Shown here in pieces: positions 36,701-48,457 of a stretch of DNA of 64,000 nucleotides (position 1 is the stretch's first letter; every line of letters begins with the position of its first letter). The stretch covers positions 186,001 through 250,000 of the forward strand of contig JAVXUO010000737.1 of assembly GCA_033065855.1 (NCBI GenBank). Direction: 5' to 3'. The DNA comes from Escallonia rubra (taxonomy: Eukaryota; Streptophyta; Magnoliopsida; Escalloniales; Escalloniaceae). A model generated the notes under the pieces. That model was not told the DNA's origin and ran no database searches. It was given only the letters and a program-made list of their open reading frames with translations. Position numbers and translations under genes: made by a program.

Positions 36701-38593
36701 GCGGTGATGGGCTTGTTTTTTGTGGTGGTGGCGGGGCAGTTGTGGTTTAGATACGCGGTGGTAGGTTCGTTTTCAATGTTAGTTGCGGGGGCAATGGTGG
36801 TTGTCTGTAGCGCTGTGAAGCCGCGACGGGAGGGAGCCATATGTGATCTAGCCGGTCTAGTGGTGGTGAACTGGTCAGATCTCAGCTTCGGTGGGCTGGG
36901 GAAATTTATTTTTCTATAGGAGGTATTACGTCATTTCGCTAATTCTGTTAACTCTGTGAACTGAAAAATGAAAGTGTAGCTTAGTGTAATATCAATATAT
37001 AGCGGGAGCCAGGTGTAATAGAGGCAAACCTTAAGAGTGTCGAGTGTAATTAACTTTGTTAACCCGCGCAACTAAATGACTTAAGTGCAACTGAAACAGA
37101 CACCAATTAGAGTCTTGAGCTAAGCAAAAGATAGGGTGCAGTCATATTATATTGTTAGGAAGAGAAGCAATGAGTATCGATTATCGAATGTTAAAAATGC
37201 ATTCGCTTAGGCGGCCTGAAGTTCTCATCTCTTTGATGCTTTTTGGTCTCCCTGCTTTCTGTATGACTTTCTATTTTTATGAGAAATTTAGAAGACTGTA
37301 ATAAGAAGTTTTACAATAGTCTTCAAAGTTCAAAGTACTTTAGTCCAACATGATATAATTAGTTCTCTTTTATCATGTTCTTGTGAAGCATAAGTTGCAT
37401 ATAGGGCAGACTACGAGCACTAGTGTGTTGCTGCAGATATACATCTCTTAAACTTGTCATTTGTTAATAAGTCTTTGCATCATGCAATCTTGACTCAGTT
37501 TTTGCATTAAGCTAGGCACATGCACCTATAAATGTATGGCTTACAGATTGCATGCATATGCTCTCAATCTGACAATATACTGATTTATACCTCTGGAGAA
37601 ATGGCAGAGCCTGAAGACAAGAGGTCCACCTGCAGGAGCACCAGTTGGGAATTTCCCACCAATGCAAAATACCTTGGAGACGTATATGAATCAACCACCG
37701 ATGTCACCCCCTGAAAGATACCCCATTCCTGACGAGGGTTTGCATTCTGCACAAGATACGGCTTTCCCATACACTTACGGCGGCCAATCTGTGGAAGAAA
37801 AGAAAGAATTTCTTTTAATCACTAGAAACAGCCTTGACCTTCTCTCAAGCATATTGAACTCTGAAACAGATCCAAAACCCATCAGGGTAAGTACTCAAAA
37901 TTCATCACGTCAGAATTCTACTTGTAGTTAACTGTCGTATTCGATCATGTCTTTAACAACGTGCTTATGAATTTATGTGGCATCATTTTCTGCCACTAAA
38001 TCCTATTTTAAACAAGTTTACAACGCTCCGTATCGCACAATACTACCAATTAGAGAGACTGTTGAACTTTCTAGTTTTTGTATAGTAGTAAGTACCAGAT
38101 GCACTGGCGGGTTATGGATCATTTTTACATGATCTTTAAAGTTTTCGAAACCATGTATGTGTGCTGTGGTGAAGTAATTACTATCAGTAAGAGTTCCTTC
38201 GTGTTGCAGGATGATTTGACGGTGAGCTTGTTTGAGAAATGCAAGCAGTCGCTTCCTGTTGTTCAGAGAATTGCAGAAAGCACGAGCGATGATGAAATAA
38301 TGCTCTTTGAAGCTTTAAATCTCCATGATGAGCTTCAAGAAGTCATCTCCAGATGTGAACAAATAGAAGCCGCTCAAGCGTCTGCAGAAGAGCCCATTAA
38401 AACCCACGATACCACGCAAGTCTTACCTCTCCACGAGGGGAACACCAGTGAAACAACACGGGCAGATTCTCCAATAACTGAGCGCATGGAATCCAAAAAT
38501 GACATGAAAGCGCCCGGTTCCCCGAAGGAAGAGTTTGCTAAACCTAGCATTGATAAAGAGCATGAGAATAATGGAAGAGGTTCGAGTGTTTGA
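30708..38593 (+). CDS. TOL2: TOM1-like (TOL) ubiquitin-binding sorting protein, VHS plus GAT domains
   Basis: The three exons are 30708-31199, 37608-37886 and 38210-38593. They join as ...FRQTYM|SLKTRG... (donor ATG|GTCAAG, acceptor GGCAG|AGC) and ...PKPIR|DDLTV..., giving 384 aa. Residues about 45-164 are the VHS domain (WGMNLRICAMINSEEFSGGE onward). A Pro-rich linker (PPMSPPERYPIPD) precedes the GAT domain at about 224-310 (EKKEFLLITRNSLDLLSSIL ... LFEALNLHDELQEVI). The tail is short and acidic, without a long clathrin-binding Gln-rich region. In plants, TOL proteins bind ubiquitinated membrane cargo and act as an ESCRT-0 substitute at the plasma membrane and early endosome. Length and short tail fit TOL1/TOL2 best, so the symbol is an inference. 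Intron 1 is 6.4 kb and filled with TIR elements; intron 2 is 323 bp. Confidence 0.9.
31361..32438. mobile_element. Non-autonomous MULE, perfect 9-bp TSD
   Basis: The flanking 9-mer TAGAAACAA occurs at 31352-31360 and 32439-32447. Ends match imperfectly over about 32 bp (GGGTTAATTACACTGAGG against GGGTTTAGTACACCCAG, both followed by a ...GAGGTTA(C/G)GG block). The interior is C-rich on the left (CCACCACC words) and G-rich on the right (GGTGGTGG words), like the MULE at 29.1 kb. No transposase. It lies in TOL intron 1. Confidence 0.82.
32741..32881. repeat. Cluster of (TC)n tracts separated by ATTGGAGCTC units
   Basis: Four CT/TC tracts are separated by near-identical CATTGGAGCTC(T/C)AC(C/T)AATT spacers. 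The whole is a minisatellite of about 45-50 bp built around a microsatellite, inside the TIR element at 32.5-33.8 kb. Confidence 0.75.
33237..33420. repeat. Two-copy tandem duplication, period about 100 bp
   Basis: Two copies share TTTTTCAGTTTTGATTTGTA, GGTTGATTTTAGGTGTAATT and GGATGAGATTTGAG with few differences. They start near 33237 and 33337. It is internal to the TIR element at 32539-33766. Confidence 0.75.
35765..37055. mobile_element. Probable TIR element (MULE-like), no clear TSD
   Basis: The left end, GTATATAGCACTCGACATTTCTGAGGT (given in part), and the inverted right end, which reads inward GTTAATTACACTCGACACTC, match imperfectly for about 50 bp, including AGGTTT(A/G)CC and GGCTCCC/AGCTCCC blocks. 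The interior again shows a C-rich left half (CACACA and CCACC words) and a G/T-rich right half (GGTGGTGG words), as in the MULEs at 29.1 and 31.4 kb. No 9-bp duplication could be matched. It lies in TOL intron 1. Confidence 0.55.
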
Positions 38594-39515
38594 CTGTAGC
38601 TTTTATCCATTGTGTTCTTGGAATGTACTTTTCTTACAATTCGTTAGGAGGTTACCTGTTGCAGTAGTGAGACTTCCCTAAATCAGGTGTATTTATTTGT
38701 TGTTTCTGTTTTTGAACTGTGCTTATTAATGTAAATTGCGTTTTTGCACTTTGTGATTCTGTTATCTTCAACCCTAGCATTGTAACTCGCACGTGATATA
38801 TGGGATAATAAGATTTATCGGTGTATGTTACCGATTTGTTGTTCTTTGAAACTTATTTATCAGTGTATGATAGTTTTGAAAAATGTGAATCAAAGACACG
38901 GTTTTGGACCTTAAGAAAGAATACGTAAGTAAAGAAATCATGGTTTGAAACCATTCTTCCAAAATGTGTTTTGAAATTTCACTTTTACTGTCTGAAATCG
39001 TGATGTGATTTGAAAATACGTCTTTTAAAGCTATCAATTTTAAGAAACACGTTTCTCGAAGCTACGATATATTATGATTTGAAAACATGTTCTTAAAAGC
39101 AATTACATCTGGTCAAATATTATTCACAGACAAAAGTTTATTAAACTATCGAAAAAATATCTAAGAACCAACCTCCATCAGCAAATTTGTGTTTTTTTTT
39201 TCTTTTCTAAATGGACTGGGCCGATGCAACAAATGACGTATAAACCCAATTTCAAATGAGCCCAAAATCAAGTGCGCCGTCCTTCTTATGATTCGTGCTC
39301 GTCAACTGTCGTACTGAGAACTCTACTCACCCACCACCATGAAAAGAAAACCCACTAGCACCCCCTAAAATCCCGCAATTCCCAAATCCCCTCCCGCCAA
39401 TTTTCCATTCTCTCACCACTTCAAACTCCCTAGACCCGATTGCCCCATCGAAAAGCCCTAATTCCACCCCCACTCTTTGGAACCCGGGCAAACCTAGGGT
39501 TCTGCCGCTGCCGCC
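38594..39515. other. TOL 3' flank and SMC1 promoter region
   Basis: Both neighbours are on the plus strand. The first ~250 bp, rich in T, should be the TOL 3' UTR. The last ~200 bp, with C-rich stretches and CCCTAATT/CCTAGGGTT telobox-like words close to the SMC1 ATG, is probably the SMC1 5' UTR and core promoter. No other gene is seen. Confidence 0.55.
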
Positions 39516-42500
39516 ATGCCGTCGTTACCGGCTCCGGGCAAAATCGACCGCCTCGAGCTCGAGAACTTCAAGTCGTACAAAGGCTTCCAAACAATCGGCC
39601 CGTTTTATGATTTTACCGCGATCATCGGGCCCAACGGCGCCGGCAAGTCCAACCTCATGGACGCCATTAGCTTCGTGCTCGGCGTAAAGACGGCTCAGCT
39701 CAGGGGGTCCCAGCTGAGGGACCTGATCTACGCCTTCGACGACAGTGATAAAGAGCAGAAGGGACGGAGGGCGTTCGTGAGGCTGGTCTACCAGCTCGGG
39801 AACGGGTCCGAGCTCCTGTTCACCCGCACGATCACGCCGGCCGGCGCTAGCGAGTACCGTATTGACGACAAGGTCGTGACGTGGGATGCTTATAATGCCA
39901 AGTTGAAGGCGCTCGGGATCCTGGTCAAGGCCCGCAACTTTCTCGTCTTTCAGGTAGTTTTGCAGACTTAACATTGTACTTGACTGCATTGTTTATTTCT
40001 TGCATTACTGTTGTCCGTTTTTGTTAGTTTCTTTGCACGCGGTTTGTGTTTGTGGGATGGGGAAGGGAGGGATGGACGGATGGAGGAATTCTCGTTAAAC
40101 AAGATTCTGCTTCTTTATTTTAGACGGGCTAAAAATTAGATGTTACGACACGTCGTCCTAGTAGTTTTCTACCCTTAGAAAGTTAATTTATTCAACCAGA
40201 ATTACTGTTATCCACGAAACAAGGTACTCCTCAATTGCCAACACGGTTGCTGCTTTTATGGTTAGTTTTCAATAGATTGATGTTCGAACAGTCAGAAGTA
40301 CAAACAGTCAGGTATATGTTTATGGTATAGTCTATAGGTTTCGTACATGCAATTGGAACCTTGCTGAAAGTTGATGGCGATGGTGAAGACGAAGGTCCAT
40401 TAGTAGCAGTACATGTTCAAATCTATGTGGAATAAGTGTAGATGATGGTTACTTTGTCCATCTGTGAAGGCTCTAAGAAAAAGCAACATGTAAGATTTAG
40501 CATTTGATTCTTATCAAGATGCAAAATATTTCATGCAGGTGTGGAGTAAAAATGCATGGAAGAAGTCCTTTTGGCTGAATGAAAGTGGATACGTGTATTT
40601 AGTAACACTTTTTCTATTAACCTCTCATGTAACTAAAAAGGCAGAAAAATCCTTGTAATGAACTTCTTTCCATGTGAGCTATAGTTTTTTTCATTTCAAA
40701 AGTTACTTGGCTCAAGGATAAGCAAATTAAAAAATAGGTATTTAGCATCTAATTTTCCACCTATTGAGGAAGCGAATTTCTTTAGGTCATTAGTCTCTAA
40801 GAAGTATTGTCGTTTTTCTTCTCCCAAAGGTTAAGCTGTAAGTGGAAGCATTGGTATCTTTTACATCATTTCCAATTGGAAATAGTCTCGTTACGTAAAG
40901 AAGGCTAAAGCTACGTACATTTGATATTCCCTGAACCTTGGAGTGTTAGGAGCCTTGTGTAACAGACTATCCTAATTATACCTATGAGCTAGAGAGCAGG
41001 TTGTTGTTAATGAAGAAATGGTTGGTATTGGAGAATTGTTAAGATTTGCCTTATCATTGAAAGGAAAGAGATAAAGATTGAGGTAAAAGATCTACAAGAA
41101 GACTAAATTAATGAGAAGGTTCATTTTTATTTTTCTCAAACTATTGGTGGAACAGAGCTCACGCCAGGCCAGCATATTTATTTGTGCACACGCGCACGCG
41201 CGCACACATGTACGCACGCCCACGCACACACACGTGTGTCTGTGTGTGTTCATCTATAGGCACACCATTTTACTGGGCTGTGTGAAAGTTCACATGTATT
41301 TATTTCTAACGATGTACAAACTTTTTAATGTTAGGGTGATGTTGAGTCGATTGCATCCAAAAAACCAGAAGATCTTACTGCACTTTTCGAACAAATTTCT
41401 GGTTCTGATGAATACAAGAAGGACTATGAGGAACTGAAGAAAAGAAAAGAGCAAGCTGAAGCAAAATCAGCACTTATTTATCAGAAAAAAAGGACCATAG
41501 TGATGGAGAGAAGGCAGAAGAAGGAACAGAAAGAAGAAGCTGAAAAGCATCTTCGCTTGCAAGATCAGCTGGTATGCATCAGATGGTTTGATGTAGAATC
41601 TCAAGTTTGATGTCCTCAATGCGCACAAATAATTTAACGCTGTACCCGTAATTTAAAATTTAACGCTTTACCCGTATTGCGTGATATGCATTTAGATGGC
41701 ATAAATGTATAACGCGCTTTCCGTAGAAGTTGAAAATTTATCTTTTCAAATGGTAGATGGTGCCTATCTTCATGTTGACCTTTATGTCTTTCTGTCTCTT
41801 TTAATATACCTAATTGCATGTTTATGTGTTTGTGGATACAATATGTATAAATGCTTCCTTGCAGAAATCCTTGAAGAAAGAACACTTTTTATGGCAACTA
41901 TTGAACATCGAGAGGGATATTGAAAAGGCTAACGAGGACATTGATGCTGAAGAGAAGCACCGTGAAGGAATTGTGCATGACTTAGAAAACTATGAAAGCG
42001 AAGCTAGCAAAAAGAAGAAAGAGCAAGCCCGATATTTGAAAGAGATAGCACAGTGTGAAAAGAAGATTGCAGAGAGAAAGAATAAATTCGACAAAATTGT
42101 GAGGAACTTTTTATCTTTCATTTTACATACATCTCTATTGCTTCTGGTTCGTGATTTTGAGGTTTTGTTACAAGTCTTTGTGAAGCGAAGTTCATATTAT
42201 TGACTTGTACACCCACACATCGGTGCAATTTAGCTGTTTCAATCATACAAAATTAGGCAATGCATTTTAGCTGTTCAGCCGTACCAAATTATGCATAAAG
42301 TCATACAAATATAGAGATAGGCATTTCCTATTTAATCCAGCCACATTCTCCCAGTGTACTAGCTTGCAACTTATTGATACTGGTATCTTTTGTTGACAGC
42401 AACCTGAACTTCTGAAGTTAAAAGAGGAAATGTCTCGCATATCTTCGAAAATCAAAAGTACTGGCAAAGATCTTGATAAAAAGAAAGTTGAGAAGAGGAA

Positions 42501-45500
42501 GCATGCAACTGAAATAAAAAAGCTTCAGAATGACTTAGATGATTTGGAAAAGCAACTGGATGATTTGCAAGAACAGGGTCAAGATGGCGGTGAAAGACTT
42601 CATTTGGCTGACAATCAATTAGAGATATATAATCGAATGTAAGTCCTTATGCATCTAGCCTTGCCTACCACATAGCACATGGTTAAACTAACTGTTACAA
42701 TTGTAGTTTATCTCTTCGCACAAATACAATTTATTTGCCGAGTTTGAAAGGAGTCCTGAAATGGAAGCCCATTCTCCTAGTATTTTTTAGTAATCAATCG
42801 ACCTGTAGTGAGTGCAAAAGAATTTCTTGCAATAGAGAATTAGAATGTAGATTACATTCTTTGTGCTAAGCACATAGATAAAATCTCTTCCTTTTCTTCA
42901 AGTTATCCATTGTAAATAGTTTTCTCAAAGACGCCGGAGTGAGCAATCTTTGGGAAAGTTGAGGCCCCGAGTCTGATTGCTGTAGAATTGAGGCAAAGCC
43001 TCAATATACAGAGGCATACAGTATGTTATAGACTACAAAATCTTCCGAATCCACTTTTTTTGCTATTGTTTGTATCCTGCTAATAATGTTGGTTGGGCCA
43101 GAGCCGGGGCGGGACAGGCCGGGCCATCAAAGATGGGATTAATTGTGGCGAACATGGGGCTGCGGCGAGTTGAGAGGGTATTTGTAACTCCTACGCTCCC
43201 TTCCTCCTCCCGAAAAGAACAAATTTAAAGCATGCACAAGCACCTCTATTAGACAAAACGACAATCAGCTGGATAAAATTTGCAGTGGCGGCAGTCAATC
43301 CTTTGTTGAAAGTTCCTTCTTTTTGTACTCCTTGATTTCTTTCAAGGATACCAATGCTGTTGCATCAACATGGGGCTGCGGCGAGTTGGGAGGGTATTTG
43401 TAACTCCTACGCTATCTTCCTCCTCCCGAAAAGAACAAATTTAAAGCATGCACAAGCACCTCTCTTAGACAAAATGACAATCAGACTGGATAAATTTGCG
43501 GTGGCGGCAGTCAATCCTTTGTTGAAAGTTCCTTCTTTTTGAACTCCTTGATTTCTTTCAAGGATACCAATGCTGTTGCATCTGTTTGAAGTCTGCAACA
43601 CTAAAAAGTTATAGAAGATATTTTGGGATCACTTATCAAACAAATAAAAGCAAAATAAAATTTTCTGGGATTTCGTTGGTGTACCATCAAAGTTTTGTGC
43701 TTTTCAGACTTGCTATATTTCAGTAACACTTATTTGAAAAGGAATACTATATTTCACTAACGCCTAATATTGGACGGACATTTGGTGGCTTTTGAGTCTT
43801 TTTATTGTCGAAATTATTAGGGACCAGATGCAAAAAATGTATGCTACAGTACTACTGAGATTTCCTTCCTTCACGATCTCTTCTTTTCTTGTCCACTACA
43901 TGGACATGCAAAATAATATATCGTGAAGACAGGATGCATACATGCTCATGTTTCTTGTTTTTAATACTTGATTTGGTGATCTTCTGTTTTATACTTGAGG
44001 TTGCAGTAAAGAAGACGCTGGTATGAAAAGTGCTAAGTTAAGGGAGGAGAAAGATGTTCATGATCGGCAACAGCATGCTGATATTGAAGCTCAGAAGAAT
44101 TTAGAAGAAAATCTTCAACAGCTGGATAATCGAAAGCAGGAGCTGGAGTCGCAGGAGAAACAAATGCAAACCAGACTGAAGAAGATTCTTGATGCAGTAG
44201 GAAAACACAAGGAAGAACTCATACGAGTGAGAAAGGAACAGCGTGAGATGAAAGAAAGACTTGGAGATTCCAGGTTAGTGTGCTTGACTAATTCCAGTCA
44301 GTTTTCTGTCTTTCTTTGACCTATTTGCTGAACTTTGAAGGCTTATCTGCTAGGTTCATAGGCTTGTATGTATGCATGTATTTCCGTTGATGCTTTGCAT
44401 TTGCATTGTAGTTATTTTTGATTGACCAATGATCTCTTCCTCTTACAGGCGCAAGTATGACATGTTAAAGGCAAAAATTGGTGAAGTAGAAAATCAGTTA
44501 CGTGAATTGAAAGCTGACAGAAATGAAAATGAGAGGGATGCCAGGTTGTCTCAAGCAGTTGAGACTCTTAGGCGCCTGTTTCCTGGTGTTCATGGTCGTA
44601 TGACTGAGCTTTGCAGGCCTACGCAGAAGAAGTATAACCTAGCTGTAACTGTAGCTATGGGCAGATTTATGGATGCAGTAGTAGTTGACGATGAACACAC
44701 AGGGAAGGAATGCATTAAGGTGAAAGTTACCTATATTTTAAAGCCTGTTTCTCTACTCTAATCATCTTCTTCTCTACAAAGAGTCTCTATATACAAAACA
44801 AGTTCCTTTACAACACTCCCATCTTCATGTCAATCAGGCTATGCCACACATCTTGCCTTAAATTCTTTGGGGCTATTTTCACATGAATTGGAGAAAACCA
44901 GTTACGGCAAAGCACTTCTATTCTCTTCTCAATCAGGCTATGCCACCCATTTTGCTCTAGCTATTGCTTTTCATTCTTTGGGAACCGCTTACTCAAATTT
45001 GGTGTCTAAGCCTATACGATACCTTGATGGGTAAACAAAACAGCTTGTCGCGTGTAAAAACATAACAACGGGGACTACGGCTATTTTTTTTTAGCCAAAA
45101 GTGATTGAATATGCTTTAAATGTAATGTTTGACCATTTTCTAGTTGTTATGCTTTGATTTCATGGTTATGTGTAGTTGACTTGATGGACCTCACGGTTAT
45201 GATATGTCTTCATGGTTTTATAATTGTATAGTTGGACTCTTGTCTTAGGTTCCGTGCTTCCTCATTATCGAAATTGAAAGTTTAGAAAGCCTCGAGCTTT
45301 GATGCAACAATATACGTGGGGTGTTTCATTGCTCATAGATTTTATCTAATGGTTCTGCGTTTTGCATTATGAGGTGACATTTTCATTTGCCTTGCTTGTC
45401 TACAGTATTTGAAAGAGCAAAGGCTTCCTCCTCAGACATTTATCCCTCTACAGTCAGTCCGTGTAAAGCCAGTTATTGAGAGATTACGCACCTTAGGCGG

Positions 45501-46454
45501 AACTGCGAAACTGATCTTTGATGTTATACAATATCCTTTTATCTTAGCTCTGTATTACTATATATGAATCGTGAACGAGTTCTCCTTTTTTGTAACAATA
45601 TTAGGTGTTCAACTTTTTGTCCTTTCTCGGTTTTGTATCAATGGGATTAAGCACATATATACGCTTGATACACTCTAAGGGTTTGATCAACTTTGGTAGT
45701 ATTCTCAAATTTTACTCCTGTCCCTCCTCCCTCACCCCCAACAAATAAATTGAGATCCATCATGCTTTATGGCTATGAATCTCTTCAAACTGATGTGTCA
45801 TTTGATAACCATGTGAGAATATATCTACTTGGTAAAATTTCTGAAAGCTCTAAACTCCCCTGTATCCAAACTCATGCCTGTCTTCTGATCTTTTGTTTAA
45901 GAGAAAAAGAGCATCTTTGTTTTTGGTTGGAGGTTGCTTCAGACTTGTTGGTTGGCTTATGAAAAAAACATGTTTTGATGTTTTCCTTTTGTTTTTGGAC
46001 TTGACTAGCAAACCCTAGAGCTTACTTTAATACATCTATGCATTGCTTTTCTTCTATGTCGGTTTCAGCTGTAATTAGAAAAGTAAGCTATGCATTACTG
46101 CAATAAAAAATTTCAAACATCTGTAGTACGCTTTACTTAACAGTCACACGTTTGATCCAGCCTTGGAGAAGGCAATTTTATTTTCTGTGGGGAATACCTT
46201 AGTTTGTGATGAACTTGAGGAGGCAAAGCATCTGAGCTGGAGTGGAGAAAGATTTAAAGGTGAACTACTTGTTGTTGCGTTCTCTTGTTGTAATCGCAAT
46301 TCTTTAGTATTGAACGTTCAATCAATGTGCTTGCAGTTGTGACTGTTGACGGGATTCTGTTGACGAAGTCTGGGACAATGACTGGTGGTACCAGTGGCGG
46401 AATGGAAGCACGGTCCCACAAATGGGATGACAAAAAGATTGAAGGTTTGTTAAC

Positions 46455-46499
<45 letters not shown>

Positions 46500-48417
46500 T
46501 GTATATATTCGAATACGAACATAGATGTATATGTCATAAACAGATATATATGGGTCCTCTTAAGGTACGCCCACTTGGAATATCTTAACAATGCACAACA
46601 AGATCAAATCCCAAAAATCCCCTTTTCTTTGTTATTTTTTATTCTTTTAAGGTGAGTTTTGTCAGTCCGCAGAAAAAACAAACAAATCTGAAAACTCCCT
46701 CTCCCTCTCCTCCTCCCTCTCCCTGCTGACGCCACTCACCTCTTCCTCCCCAACTTCTGGCTGAACCACCTCCTTCCTTCAGCCACCGTCTATGCCGGCA
46801 TTGTCAACCTTGCCGCCATAATGCATTCGCTATCAGCAAATCTGGACGCCACGGCAGTGAACCAAGTCGGTGGGATGGCGGCGGGTTGGGGGGGGGGGGG
46901 ATCATTATAGATTCTACGGTAGTTGGTACCAGTGTTATTAAAAGCGTGCCTAGGCGCTAGCCGCAGTCAGGCACGCACTGTGCGCCTCGCCTAGGCCTAG
47001 GCGTAGCGCGTTCGATAAGGCGCGCGCCTAGTGAGCCTAGGTGGAGGCGCCAATCAAGGCGCACGAAATGTTGGCCGTTAGATAAGCTACATGGCGTTAG
47101 ATGGACTGTTCATTTTTTCCCCAGATTTTGTTGTTTGTTGGCTCAACCCAACCTAAGTCTGACTCTAAAATCCCCAAATCAGATCTCACGACTCACAGCC
47201 TCCACTTTCAATCCCTCGCCAGTCACCGTAGCTGTCGCCCCTCCGGTTGTTGCCGGCAACCGCTGCTCTAGTCCCTGATGCCGTCACTGCTGCTCCCCTG
47301 TACCGCTGCTGCTGGGCTACTCCAATTGAAGACTCCGCTGGTCTCTCTCTCTCTCTCGCGGTCACTGCTGCTTCTCTCTATCTGATTTGATTTGTGAGAG
47401 AGAGTCGTGTCTGGGCTTTGGAGCATTAGCTGTTGCCTTGTGATATTTCATATTTACTTTGGTTGACTAATGCTCTGAAGCACGGACACCCCTCCTAGGG
47501 GGGTGGTTTGGTGTCCTAAATGGACGGACACCCCGACACCCTCCGGACACCGCCCGACATGTGTCCGACACCGCCAATCGGTGTCCGATTTTTTTTTTTT
47601 TTAATTTTCCGACACCGTGTCGGACACTTCATCGAGGAGTGTCGGACACAGTGATGTGCAGTGTCCGAACGTTTGGGGCTACTTTGGAATTTTTGGAACT
47701 AATATGTGGAGATTTTTTAAAAGACATTGTGCCCTAAATCCCTAATCTGAAAAAAACACATCTGCGAATCTCACCTTACGGCCGTCAGCTTGGAAGCACC
47801 TCACGGAAGCCATTATCGACTTGTAGCTGTCGCCGGAGCTGTTCACGAACATTCCGAAGCCGACGCCAACGATTCCAGTCGCCGTCGCGAAGACTGAAGC
47901 AGCTGCTGCGACTCGCCGTCGCTATCGCCGGAGGTCACTGCATCGTCGCCGGAGGTCACTGCATCATCGCCGGAGGTCCTCGCCGCCGTCGCTGACTCAC
48001 AGGTACCTTCTCTTCGAAGTCGTGTGGACTGCATGTCTGCCTCTCTCTTTTTTTCTTTCTCCCTTCGTCGTTGACTCAAGAGTCAAGACTCAAGAATGTT
48101 TAATTCTGCCGAAAATGGCAATTACTTCTGCCGAAAATGTTTAATTCTCTCTCTTTTTTTACGTGGATAGTAAGTCAGTAATGCTTAATTTTCTCAACTG
48201 AATTTTGTCAACTTATTTTGTAGTTATTTTGTCAACGTAATTTCAACTTAATTTCAGTAGTTATTTTGTCAACGTAATTTCAACTTAATTTCAGTAGTTA
48301 TTTTGTCAACTTAATTTCAGAATGCAATGTGTTAGTGTATATTTATTATTAGTATTTGAATTCTTTGTTTTGGTAAATTTTCATTATTATTTGTTATTTT
48401 AGATTATGGAATGTATT

Positions 48418-48457
<40 letters not shown>

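Noticed and set aside
35765-37055. Nine-base target duplication around this TIR element
   Set aside because: I compared flanks at several possible end positions and found no matching 9-mer, so it is reported only as a probable element.
39525-39989. 154-codon open frame on the minus strand
   Set aside because: It is the antisense shadow of SMC1 exon 1, which has the Walker A motif on the plus strand.
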